Source: DATKBT01 sp035546295 (GTDB lineage: Bacteria; Acidobacteriota; Thermoanaerobaculia; Multivoradales; Multivoraceae). Taken from it: a DNA stretch of 64,000 bases. A model generated the notes under the pieces. It did not search any database. It was not told the origin of the DNA and worked only from the letters and a program-made list of their open reading frames with translations. Location: the NCBI GenBank assembly GCA_035546295.1, contig DATKBT010000021.1:1-64000 (forward strand), in the 5' to 3' direction. Made by a program: the position numbers and the translations under genes. Below, piece by piece: positions 43,359 through 51,607 of this stretch (positions are counted from its first letter, which is position 1; each line of letters starts with the position of its first letter).

Positions 43359-43904
43359 ATGCCTCGCCGCATCACGCTGATCACGACCGGCGGCACGATC
43401 GAGAAGACGTACGACGATCTCACCGGAGAGCTGTCGAACCGCAAGACCTTGATCCGCCGCATGCTGGGGGAGCTGCGTCTGGAGGGCGCCGAGGTGCAGA
43501 TCCTCGAGCTGACGAGCAAAGACTCGCTCGACCTCACCGACGAGGATCGCGGGCGCATCGTCGACGCCGTCCGCCTCGCCGGCATCGACTCGCAGACATC
43601 GGGATGCAGCGGCGTGGTGATCCTGCACGGCACCGACACCCTCGCTGAGACCGGCGAGCTGATCCACCGGGAGGTGAGCGGTCTGGTCGGTCCGGTGGTG
43701 CTCACCGGCGCCTGGCGGCCGTTCGAGATGAAGCGCTCCGACGCGCTCCAGAACCTGACCGAGGCGATCTTCGCCGCCGGCGTGCTCGAGCCCGGCGTCT
43801 ACTGTGTGGCGCACGGCCAGGTCCACCGGTTTCCGGGCGTGTCGAAGGACCGCGAGCGCAAGACCTTCGTGTCTAGCAGCCCCGCTCTCTCGGCACGGGA
43901 CTGA
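43359..43904 (+). CDS. Short asparaginase-domain protein (N-terminal domain only)
   Basis: 181 residues from the ATG at 43359, since the family start ITLITTGGTIEKTYD follows at once. It contains the catalytic Thr loop (TTGGTIE, about 8-14) and the second conserved motif HGTDTLAETGE (about 88-98). Full type I/II asparaginases have about 330 residues; the C-terminal domain is absent here, and the protein ends with an ordinary tail. Stand-alone asparaginase-N-domain proteins of this size exist, so it is probably an intact short form and not a truncated gene. Activity unproven. Confidence 0.82.
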   Translation: MPRRITLITTGGTIEKTYDDLTGELSNRKTLIRRMLGELRLEGAEVQILELTSKDSLDLTDEDRGRIVDAVRLAGIDSQTSGCSGVVILHGTDTLAETGELIHREVSGLVGPVVLTGAWRPFEMKRSDALQNLTEAIFAAGVLEPGVYCVAHGQVHRFPGVSKDRERKTFVSSSPALSARD

Positions 43905-44106
43905 GCTCGAGACCCCGAGTCTGGACTCCTCGTCGACGGCCGGAGCCTGCTCCTCCCGTGGTCGCGGCTGCGTTCGACGGGGAGGCACGGACTGCTGACG
44001 CGCCGACGTCGCGACCTCGCGATCGGCCGACACGGTCGGCGCTCTCGACCGGCGCCGTGCTGCTCGAGCCGCGGGATCCTCGCCGGCCCGTTCGCAGACC
44101 CACCGA

Positions 44107-44700
44107 TCACGCGTCCTTCGCGACGGCGATCCGGGCGAGCAGGGCTTCGCCCCGCGGCGAGAGCCGGTAACCGACCTCGAGACTCTCGGTGAGGCCGAGC
44201 TCCTTCAGCCGTCGCACCCGCGCCTTGAATGGCAGCGTCTCCTGGCCGAGCGCCGCCGCGAGGTCGTCGGCGCGCCGTCCCGGCTGCTCGGCGATCGCGC
44301 GCAACGCCTCGCGAGTCCAAGCACCGGACTCGCTGCGCGCATCCATCCGCTCGAGTCGTCGCGCGAGCGCCGCCCACTCCGCCGCGTCGAGGGTCGATCG
44401 CTCGCGCAGAGCGACGCGGGGATCCTCGCCGGCGTGCCGCAGCTCGATCCGGAACACGGATTCGCCGTCGTGACGGTCGAGCTCGGCCCGCAGAGCGGCG
44501 AGCGACTCGTAGCCCGCCCGACGCGCCTGGTCGTCGTCGAGACGGGACGGCTCGACACGCTCGATCGCCACCACTTCGACCAGGCCGATGGCCGTGCGCA
44601 GCGAAGTGCCGGCCCGCACCCGCGGCCGCCGCCAGCGCCGAAAGGCGAGGTCGACGTCGCCGGTGGCGAGGGCTTCGAGGGTGGCGGTCTTGAACAGCAT
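44107..44700 (-). CDS. ASCH domain-containing protein
   Basis: 197 residues. The N-terminal half fits an ASCH beta-barrel (MLFKTATLEALATGDVDLAF, RRPRVRAGTSLRTAIGLVEV), a PUA-related fold thought to bind RNA or modified nucleotides. The C-terminal half (about 115-190) looks like a helical winged-helix-type region (REALRAIAEQPGRRADDLAA, RVRRLKELGLTESLEVGYRL), suggesting nucleic-acid binding. No signal peptide. Function not established. About 200 bases without features separate it from the asparaginase-like gene. Confidence 0.8.
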   Translation of the reverse strand: MLFKTATLEALATGDVDLAFRRWRRPRVRAGTSLRTAIGLVEVVAIERVEPSRLDDDQARRAGYESLAALRAELDRHDGESVFRIELRHAGEDPRVALRERSTLDAAEWAALARRLERMDARSESGAWTREALRAIAEQPGRRADDLAAALGQETLPFKARVRRLKELGLTESLEVGYRLSPRGEALLARIAVAKDA

Positions 44701-44829
44701 CGCGTCGGCTCGGGTGCGCCGAGCGCGTCCGTCACTCCGTCTCGGCTCGCCAGCGACGCGCTCGGCCGCTCACGCTTCGGGCGGCTGCGAGGCATCTCCG
44801 GAGCCGCGGGAGGCGCGGACGCTCCTCCG

Positions 44830-45258
44830 CTACCCTTCGATCCTGACGCTCTTCATCGTGTCCCCCTGCTGCACCGAGTCGACCACCTCCTGGCCCTCGA
44901 TCACGCGCCCGAACACCGAGTGCTTGCCGTCGAGCCAGGGAGTCGCGACGTGGGTGATGAAGAACTGGCTGCCGTTGGTGTTGGGGCCGGCGTTGGCCAT
45001 CGACAGAACGCCGGGGCCGTCGTGCTTGAGCTCGGGGTGGAACTCGTCGGCGAAGGTATAGCCCGGGCCGCCGGTGCCAGTCCCCTGCGGACAACCGGTC
45101 TGGATCATGAAGTCGTCGATCACGCGGTGGAACTTGAGCCCGTCGTAGAAGCCCTCGCCGACCAGCTTCTCGAAGTTGGCGACGGTCTCGGGGGCGCGGT
45201 CGGAGTACAGCTCGAGGCGGATCGAGCCCCGGTCGGTGTCGATGGTGGCGGTCTTCAA
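44830..45258 (-). CDS. Cyclophilin-type peptidyl-prolyl cis-trans isomerase
   Basis: 142 residues from a TTG at 45258 with a GGAG Shine-Dalgarno eight bases upstream; this beats longer in-frame starts that lack homology. The compact cyclophilin core is complete: ETVANFEKLV, FHRVIDDFMIQTGCPQGTG, a NTNGSQFFITH segment and KHSVFGRVIEGQEVVDSV. It speeds proline isomerisation during folding. No signal peptide, so cytoplasmic. Confidence 0.92.
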   Translation of the reverse strand: MKTATIDTDRGSIRLELYSDRAPETVANFEKLVGEGFYDGLKFHRVIDDFMIQTGCPQGTGTGGPGYTFADEFHPELKHDGPGVLSMANAGPNTNGSQFFITHVATPWLDGKHSVFGRVIEGQEVVDSVQQGDTMKSVRIEG

Positions 45259-45379
45259 GGGATCTGCTCCTCCGGCGGCTCGCGCCGCTTCAATCGAGTT
45301 CGTAAGCGCCGCTCCTGCGCAATGCGGCGATCGGGAGGGTAACAGCCGCCTCGCTGGCAGCTCGATCAGCGCGTCGCGC

Positions 45380-46498
45380 TCAACGCGAGGTCGCGACGCG
45401 CTCCAGCTGCCTGCGGCGCTGGCCGAGCTCACGCCACGTGGTCAGGATGATCCCCTCCTCCTCGACCACCTCGCGCAGCTCGGGCGCGATCATCGCCAGC
45501 ATGTCGCCACGCCGCGAAGGCCCCGATCCCGAGATGTGATCGAAGTTGTCGTCGGCGTCGGTGGCGTGGAGGATGATCATCGTGACGCCGGGACGCAGCT
45601 CGCGCAGCGCCTGCGCGTAGCGCTCGACCTTCATCGCGCGCAGGTTCTCGTCGGTCGGCTCGGCGCCTTCCGGCAGACGCCAGCCGTAGCTCGTGTTGTG
45701 CAGGTCGTCGAGCACAGGCAGGCCGCCTTGCCAGACCAGCCGTCCCATCGCTGGAGCCGGGACGAGCTGGGGCGGCTCGGGGAGCTCCTGGCCGTGCCAC
45801 TCGCCGCGGCGCTCGAGGCGCTCGCGTATCTCGTCGTGGTACTGCTTGCGCAGCGCGGTGTTGTGGCCGCCGGGCATCATGATCGGAATCCCGGTTTCGA
45901 CGCCAACCTTGATGTAGCGCTCGACGAAGGCGGGAGTGGCGAACAGCGTCCCCATGTGCGAGTCGAGATGGGTCGGCTCGAAGCCCATCGCCCGGGCCTT
46001 CGCGATCTGCGCGCGAATCTCGGCCTCGACCTCGTCGGGCGTGGCGCTGCCCACGACCTGCGCGACGCTCCCCCAGAGGTGGCCGCCCGAGTCGACCAGG
46101 CCCGGCACGCGGGGAGCTCCGAGCACCGGCGGCCAGCGGTAGCCGTCCCACTCCGAGGTCAAGGTCAGGTGGAGCCCGGCGTCGGTCTCCGGATGCGCCT
46201 TCAGGTACTCGACGAGCTCGGGAACCCAGCCGCAGGGCATCATCACGCTCATCGAGGTCGCCACCCCTTCCTCGATCGAGCGAATCGCGCCGACGTTCGA
46301 CTGATGCGACATGCCGGCGTCGTCGACGTGGAAGATGACGACGCGGTCCTCGGGACCCCAGCCCAGGCGCTCGGCGTAGGTGGGCTCCTGGGCCACGGCG
46401 AGGCCCGCCGGGGCCAGGGCCGCCACCAGGCTCGCGATCAGCATGCGTCGCGTGGACAGGGTGCGCGGGGAAGGCGAGCGGAGGGATTGCGCCATCAT
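45380..46498 (-). CDS. ChbG/YdjC (HpnK-like) family deacetylase, exported
   Basis: 372 residues from the ATG at 46498. The N-terminus has a Tat-like signal (STRRMLIASLVAALAPAGLA). The domain shows FHVDDAGMSH with the paired Asp of the metal site (about 57-63), a GLHLTLTSEWDGYRW segment and THLDSHMGTL with the metal-binding His pair. ChbG-type enzymes remove acetyl groups from oligosaccharides such as chitobiose. Periplasmic location and sugar substrate are inferred. Divergent from the amidase-like gene. Confidence 0.88.
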   Translation of the reverse strand: MMAQSLRSPSPRTLSTRRMLIASLVAALAPAGLAVAQEPTYAERLGWGPEDRVVIFHVDDAGMSHQSNVGAIRSIEEGVATSMSVMMPCGWVPELVEYLKAHPETDAGLHLTLTSEWDGYRWPPVLGAPRVPGLVDSGGHLWGSVAQVVGSATPDEVEAEIRAQIAKARAMGFEPTHLDSHMGTLFATPAFVERYIKVGVETGIPIMMPGGHNTALRKQYHDEIRERLERRGEWHGQELPEPPQLVPAPAMGRLVWQGGLPVLDDLHNTSYGWRLPEGAEPTDENLRAMKVERYAQALRELRPGVTMIILHATDADDNFDHISGSGPSRRGDMLAMIAPELREVVEEEGIILTTWRELGQRRRQLERVATSR

Positions 46499-46578
46499 GG
46501 GGACTCCCGGGCGGTGGCGAGGCCAGCTTCGGCTGTCGACCGGCGGCGCGATCACCGAGGCCCCTCCTCGTGGGCCTA

Positions 46579-46606
46579 TACTGCGCCGAAGCTACTGCGC
46601 CGAAGC
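46579..46606. repeat. 14-bp direct repeat in a divergent promoter region
   Basis: TACTGCGCCGAAGC occurs twice in tandem between the divergent deacetylase and amidase-like genes. It could be a binding site pair for a regulator; nothing further can be said from sequence. Confidence 0.55.
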
Positions 46607-46715
46607 ATCACGTCTCTTCCGAGCGAGCTTTCTCGAGGACGGCGAGAATCTAACAGAGGAGGGTGGCGGCGCTGCGACGAGCAGTCGCCCGAGCAGCCGC
46701 CCGAGAACGCCGAGC

Positions 46716-48215
46716 ATGACCGATCCCTGCAATGGCAGCCAGAACCCCGGCAGCCGAGACCCGCACGGCGGCCCTCCCCCGCCGCCGAGCCCGCTCGAGA
46801 CGCCGGCGCCCGCCGACACCACCTGCCGGATGACGGCGACCGCTCTGGCGAAGAAGACCCGCGCCGGCGATCTCGGCGTGGTCGAGATCGTCGCCGCGCA
46901 CCTGGCGAGGCTGCGCCGGCTCGACCCCGAGATCAACTCGGTGTGCACACTCGACGACCAGCGGGCCATGGACCGGGCGCGGATCCTGGATCAGATGACC
47001 CGCGGCGAAGGGACGCCGCCGCTGCTCGGCGTTCCGGTCCTGATCTGCGACCTCCACCACGTCGAGGGGATGACCACCACGCGCGGCTCCTCGCTGTTCG
47101 CGGGGGTCCCGGCGCCCGCCCACGATCTCCACGTCGCCCGGCTGCTCGAGGCGGGTGCAGTGGTTCTCGGCAAGACCAACGTCCCCGAGCTCGGCATCGG
47201 CGCCCACACCCACAACCGCGTGTCGGGCGCCACCCGCAACCCGCGCGACACCCAGCGTACGGTCGGCGGCGCCAGCGCCGCCGGCGCCGCGGCGGTCGCC
47301 TGCGGCTTCACTCCGCTGGCCGACGCCATCGACCTCGGCGGTTCGATGCGAGCGGGCGGCTCCTTCTGCGGCGTGGTCGCGCTGACCCCCTCGCTCGGGC
47401 GCGTGCCGAGCGCCCTGCGCAACGACGGCTGGCAGACCCTCGCGCAGGTGGGACCGATCGCGCGCAACGTCGCCGACGCCGCCCTCATGCTCTCGGTGAT
47501 GGAGGGACCGGATCCTCGAACTCCACTCTCGCTCGAAGCGCCCCGGCTCGACCCCACGACTCTGGACAGCGAGCCCTCGCGCTGGATCGCCGCCAAGCCC
47601 GAGAGCTTCGGGAACCTCGCTCCCGAAACCGGTGTCACCGCGGCGTTCGACGGCGCGCTCGGCAAGCTGGCCGAGCTCGGAGTCGAGATCGCCGAGCGCA
47701 GGATCGACCTGCGCGGCGCCGGCGACGTCTACAAGATCCTCGACGCCTGGCGCCTGTCGACCCGCAACGCCGAGCTGTTGCGACGCCGACGCAATGACCT
47801 CGACGCCAACCTCGCCTGGCAGATCGAGCAGGGGCTTCAGCTCAATGGCCTGGTTCTCGCGCAGGCCCAGGCGGGACGAACCCGCCTGCTCGGCCGAATC
47901 CTCAAGCTGCTCGACACCGCCGACGTGATGGTGCTGCCCACCACTCGCGTGCCGCCGTTCTCGGTGCGCTCGCCCTGGGCGATGGAGCTCGACGCCGTGC
48001 GCGACACGCGACTGCAGGTGCTCGGCCTCTCCGGCCTGCTCTCGATGCTCGGATTGCCGGTGGCGACCGTCCCCTGCGGGTTCACTCCGGACGGCCTGCC
48101 GGTCGGGCTACAGGTCGTCGGACCCCCGCGCGCGGATCTCACCGTGCTGCGCTTCGCGCGGCTGGTCGAGCAGGCGCGCGGATTCGAGGTGGAGGTCCTC
48201 GAGCCACGGAGGTGA
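46716..48215 (+). CDS. Amidase signature family protein lacking two catalytic residues
   Basis: 499 residues. The amidase fold is clear (GVPVLICDLHHVEGMTTTRG, LGKTNVPELG, the AIDLGGSMRAG loop, SFCGVVALTPSLGRVPS). The catalytic triad is Lys, cis-Ser, Ser; in GatA these are Lys79, Ser154, Ser178. Here the positions with identical spacing are Cys111, Ala186 and Ser210 (75 and 24 residues apart). So the nucleophile Ser is kept, but Lys and cis-Ser are replaced. The protein is probably not a working amidase by the known mechanism. The first ~35 residues are Pro/Gly-rich. Cytoplasmic. Confidence 0.85.
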   Translation: MTDPCNGSQNPGSRDPHGGPPPPPSPLETPAPADTTCRMTATALAKKTRAGDLGVVEIVAAHLARLRRLDPEINSVCTLDDQRAMDRARILDQMTRGEGTPPLLGVPVLICDLHHVEGMTTTRGSSLFAGVPAPAHDLHVARLLEAGAVVLGKTNVPELGIGAHTHNRVSGATRNPRDTQRTVGGASAAGAAAVACGFTPLADAIDLGGSMRAGGSFCGVVALTPSLGRVPSALRNDGWQTLAQVGPIARNVADAALMLSVMEGPDPRTPLSLEAPRLDPTTLDSEPSRWIAAKPESFGNLAPETGVTAAFDGALGKLAELGVEIAERRIDLRGAGDVYKILDAWRLSTRNAELLRRRRNDLDANLAWQIEQGLQLNGLVLAQAQAGRTRLLGRILKLLDTADVMVLPTTRVPPFSVRSPWAMELDAVRDTRLQVLGLSGLLSMLGLPVATVPCGFTPDGLPVGLQVVGPPRADLTVLRFARLVEQARGFEVEVLEPRR

Positions 48216-48311
48216 GCACGGCCATGCCTCGGCCCAAGTCGAGCGTTGCCCGGAGCAACGCGCGAAATTCCGGTCGGGCGTCCGTCCCGGTCCAGAGACA
48301 GGAGGTACGAC

Positions 48312-51300
48312 GTGAAGAGCTCGACAACCGCCCGACTGGGCGACGCCTCGTGGCGGTCGACCGTGGAGCCGAGGGGCGCAGTGCGCCACGCGCTGCTCGT
48401 GCTGGCGTCGGCGGCGGCGTTCGTGCCCGCGCTCGCGGCTCAGGTCCCCTCCACCGAACGGGCCGCGCTCGAGGCCCTGTATCAGGCCACCGGCGGGCAA
48501 GCCTGGATCGACGACGCTGGCTGGCTCGGCGCCCCCGGAACCGAGTGTTCGTGGTTCGGTGTCGCCTGCGAGGAAGACAACGTCGTCGCGCTGCGCCTGA
48601 TCGAGAATGGCCTGGTGGGGACGATCCCGGCCGAGATCGGCGACCTGTCGCGGCTGCGCAACCTCAACCTCATCGGCAACCGCCTCGGCGGCGAGATCCC
48701 CGACGACTTCTGGGACCTGATCCAGCTCGAGGTCGTCGTCCTCTCGTTCAACGAGCTCAGCGGCTCCCTGTCGCCCGCGATCGGTAGGCTCACGGCGCTG
48801 CGCGCTTTCTACGCATCGGTCAACCGGCTGAGCGGCCCGATTCCGGAGGAGATCGGCGATCTCACCAATCTGCGGTTCCTCTATCTGTCGGCGAACGACC
48901 TCTCCGGCACGATCCCGCCGGCGATCGGCGGCCTCATCCAGCTCGAGGAGCTGACCTTCTCCTACAACCGGCTCGACGGCGAGATCCCGATCGAGATCGG
49001 CGGTCTGACCGACCTGAGGGTGCTCGGCCTCGGCGCGAATGAGCTCTTCGGGCCGGTGCCGCCGGCCCTCACCAACTTGAGCAGCCTCGAGGTGGTGAAC
49101 CTGTTCTGGAATCGCCTCACCGTCGACGACCCCGAGGTCGAAGGCTTTCTCGGCGGCCTCCTGGAGGAGGATCTCGAGCTCACTCAGACGGTGCCTCCCG
49201 AGGTCGTCGTCGACCCGATCGACACCGAGACGATCCTGGTTCGCTGGTTTCCGATTGCCTACACCGCGGACGATGGCGGCTACCGCGTGTTCCTGCGGCC
49301 CTCGCCCGGCGCCCCCTTCGAGCTGGCCGCCGAAGTGCCCGGGAAGACCTCGTTCGCGGCGTTCCTCGACGGCCTCGACTCGAAGACGACGTACGACATC
49401 TCCGTGCGGTCCTACACGCTGCCCCACGAGCGCAACGCCGACGAGGTCGAGAGCCTGCCGAGCCCGGTGTTCAGCTCGGCCACCGCTCCCGAGGAGGCTC
49501 CCGGCTACTTCGAGCTCGCGAGCCGGCGCAGATTCGCCGAGGGCGAGACGCGTTTCTTCAACATCCGCCGCTTCGGCGGCTCGTTCGGCCGCGTGACCGT
49601 CGACTACGACCTCGTCTCCGGCACCGCGACCGAAGGGCTCGATTTCGTCGGCGTCCCCGGCACGCTGGTCTTCGAGGACGGCGAGAAGCTGGCCAAGCTC
49701 GTGCCCGATCCGCTCGAGCTCCTCGACGACGATCTGGTGGAGCCCGACGAGACCTTCGCGGTCGTGCTCGGAAACCCCACCGGCGGGGCCACGATCAACG
49801 AGGCTCGCAGCCGGCTGGAGATCACCATCGGGGAGAACGACCTGACCGAGCGGACCGACATCAGCAGCACCGGCAGCGAGTCGCGGATCGCCAGCGATGC
49901 CAGCGGCCGGCGAGTCGTGGTGTGGACCGACGCCGACGACGACGGCAGCGGCGTCTACGGACAGCTCTACGACCCGGAGGGCCGACCCGAAGGACGGCGT
50001 TTCCGCGCGAACGGCGCGGTCGAGGGCGATCAGAGCCGTCCCGATGCGGCGTTCGATCCCACCACGGGTGGCTTCGTCGTGGCCTGGCAGAGCGCGACCA
50101 GCGACGGCACCAGCATCGTGTCCCGACGCTTCTCCCCGGAGGGGCTGCCCGAGGGGGACGAGCAGCCGGTCGATGAGCAGGCCGGCGACGCGTCCTCTCC
50201 GGCCGTCGCCATCTCTCCCGACGGCGGCGTACGGATCGCCTGGGAGCGCCGCGTGCCGCCCGGAGAGCCGGCCACGAACGGCAGGCAGGACGCGGACGTC
50301 TTCGTGGCCACTGCTGCCGGCGCCGCGGCGACCAGCATCGTGTCTCGCGGCTTCTCCCCTTCCGGATCCCCGGTCGGAGCGAGCGTCGAGGTCTCTGAGG
50401 GAACGGCCGCCGCGAGCTCACCCGACATCTCGGTGAACGAGGAGGGCGAGATCGCGATCACCTGGCAGGAGACCGACGCAGAGGGAGAGGCCGAGGTCGT
50501 GGCGCGCATCCTCGATCCGACCGCCGCGCCTCGCGGACAAGTCTTTGCGGTCCCCGCCGATCCGGCGGGAAGCCAGAGCAATCCGACGGTCGCGGCGCTC
50601 GCAGGAGGCGACTTCCTGGTCGCCTTCCAAGCCCGCAGCGGCGACGATCCGAGCTCGGATGTCTTCGCGCAGCGCATCGGCCGCGAAGGAGATCGCGAGG
50701 GCTCGTCGTTCCTGGTCAACCAGATGGTCGCCGGGAGCCAGGAGAAGCCACGGATCGCCATCAACGAGAAGGGCGAGTGCTTCGTCGGCTGGCAGAACGC
50801 CGGCGGCGGAGGCCCGGTCGGGATCGTCGGCCGGAATCTGCCCGGGTGCCTCGAGCCGGCGGGCGAAGACATGACGATCGCCGAGACCGGGGACGAGAGC
50901 CTGCTCGAGCCGACCTTCTCCCTGGACGAAGGCGGCCGGCTGACCTCGGTCTTTGCGCTCGACGACCGGGATGCCTCGGATGGCGGCATCCAGGCGCGGG
51001 TGGTGCCGATCGCGATCGTGGGCGGGGACTGTGTCGTCTCCAAAACCACCCTGTGCCTCCAGGACGAGCGGTTTCGCGTCACCACCGAGTGGACCGATTT
51101 CGAGAACGCCACCAGCAGCGGTCAGGCGCGCGCGTTGACCACCGACACCGGGTTCTTCTGGTTCTTCGACGAGGACAATATCGAGATCGTGGTCAAGGTC
51201 CTCGACGCCTGCGCGTTTGCGAATCGGTACTGGGTGTTCGCAGGAGGGCTGACCAACGTAGGCGTCGAGTTGCGCGTGACCGACACCGACACGGGAGTGA

Positions 51301-51374
51301 CTCAGAGCTACTCGAACCCGCTCGGGTCGGCCTTCACGCCGATCCTCGACGTCGACGCCTTCGCCTGTCCGTAG
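48312..51374 (+). CDS. Large exported LRR / fibronectin III-like / Calx-beta protein
   Basis: 1020 residues. The GTG at 48312 is chosen for a strong AGGAGG six bases upstream. Signal peptide about 25-45. Plant-type leucine-rich repeats (about 85-290) with L-x-G-x-I-P-x-E-I-G units (GTIPAEIGDL, GPIPEEIGDL, GTIPPAIGGL), preceded by the usual WxGVxC cap. Then a fibronectin III-like region (about 300-400), one Calx-beta domain (about 405-500, DYDLVSGTATEGLDF), a region of repeated VVWTD/VAWQS strands (about 505-830), and a C-terminal acidobacterial-type domain (FRVTTEWTDF, GFFWFFDEDNIEIVVKVLD, SYSNPLG). Surface adhesion or binding is inferred. Confidence 0.88.
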   Translation: MKSSTTARLGDASWRSTVEPRGAVRHALLVLASAAAFVPALAAQVPSTERAALEALYQATGGQAWIDDAGWLGAPGTECSWFGVACEEDNVVALRLIENGLVGTIPAEIGDLSRLRNLNLIGNRLGGEIPDDFWDLIQLEVVVLSFNELSGSLSPAIGRLTALRAFYASVNRLSGPIPEEIGDLTNLRFLYLSANDLSGTIPPAIGGLIQLEELTFSYNRLDGEIPIEIGGLTDLRVLGLGANELFGPVPPALTNLSSLEVVNLFWNRLTVDDPEVEGFLGGLLEEDLELTQTVPPEVVVDPIDTETILVRWFPIAYTADDGGYRVFLRPSPGAPFELAAEVPGKTSFAAFLDGLDSKTTYDISVRSYTLPHERNADEVESLPSPVFSSATAPEEAPGYFELASRRRFAEGETRFFNIRRFGGSFGRVTVDYDLVSGTATEGLDFVGVPGTLVFEDGEKLAKLVPDPLELLDDDLVEPDETFAVVLGNPTGGATINEARSRLEITIGENDLTERTDISSTGSESRIASDASGRRVVVWTDADDDGSGVYGQLYDPEGRPEGRRFRANGAVEGDQSRPDAAFDPTTGGFVVAWQSATSDGTSIVSRRFSPEGLPEGDEQPVDEQAGDASSPAVAISPDGGVRIAWERRVPPGEPATNGRQDADVFVATAAGAAATSIVSRGFSPSGSPVGASVEVSEGTAAASSPDISVNEEGEIAITWQETDAEGEAEVVARILDPTAAPRGQVFAVPADPAGSQSNPTVAALAGGDFLVAFQARSGDDPSSDVFAQRIGREGDREGSSFLVNQMVAGSQEKPRIAINEKGECFVGWQNAGGGGPVGIVGRNLPGCLEPAGEDMTIAETGDESLLEPTFSLDEGGRLTSVFALDDRDASDGGIQARVVPIAIVGGDCVVSKTTLCLQDERFRVTTEWTDFENATSSGQARALTTDTGFFWFFDEDNIEIVVKVLDACAFANRYWVFAGGLTNVGVELRVTDTDTGVTQSYSNPLGSAFTPILDVDAFACP

Positions 51375-51607
51375 CCCGGGACGCCACGGTTGCCGGGGCC
51401 TCCATGGACCCTCGCGTGAGCCGTCGGCGGCCAGGCTGCCGCCCCCCTTGCGGAGCTCGCTCCACCCGTGACGGCAGGCCCGGCGGCGGCTCGGTCGCAC
51501 GGGTGATCGCGACCCCACCCTATCGGCCGACCGATCAATTCGCTATCATGGTAGAGATGCAAAGAAACCTGCGACAGGAATTCGATTCTCAGAAGGGGGA
51601 AGCCTCG

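Noticed and set aside
43359..43904. Asparaginase as a truncated pseudogene
   Set aside because: The N-terminal domain is intact with both catalytic motifs and short family members exist, so it is kept as a gene.
43905..44106. Possible small gene between asparaginase-like and ASCH genes
   Set aside because: Only open frames without start signals or similarity; left as intergenic.
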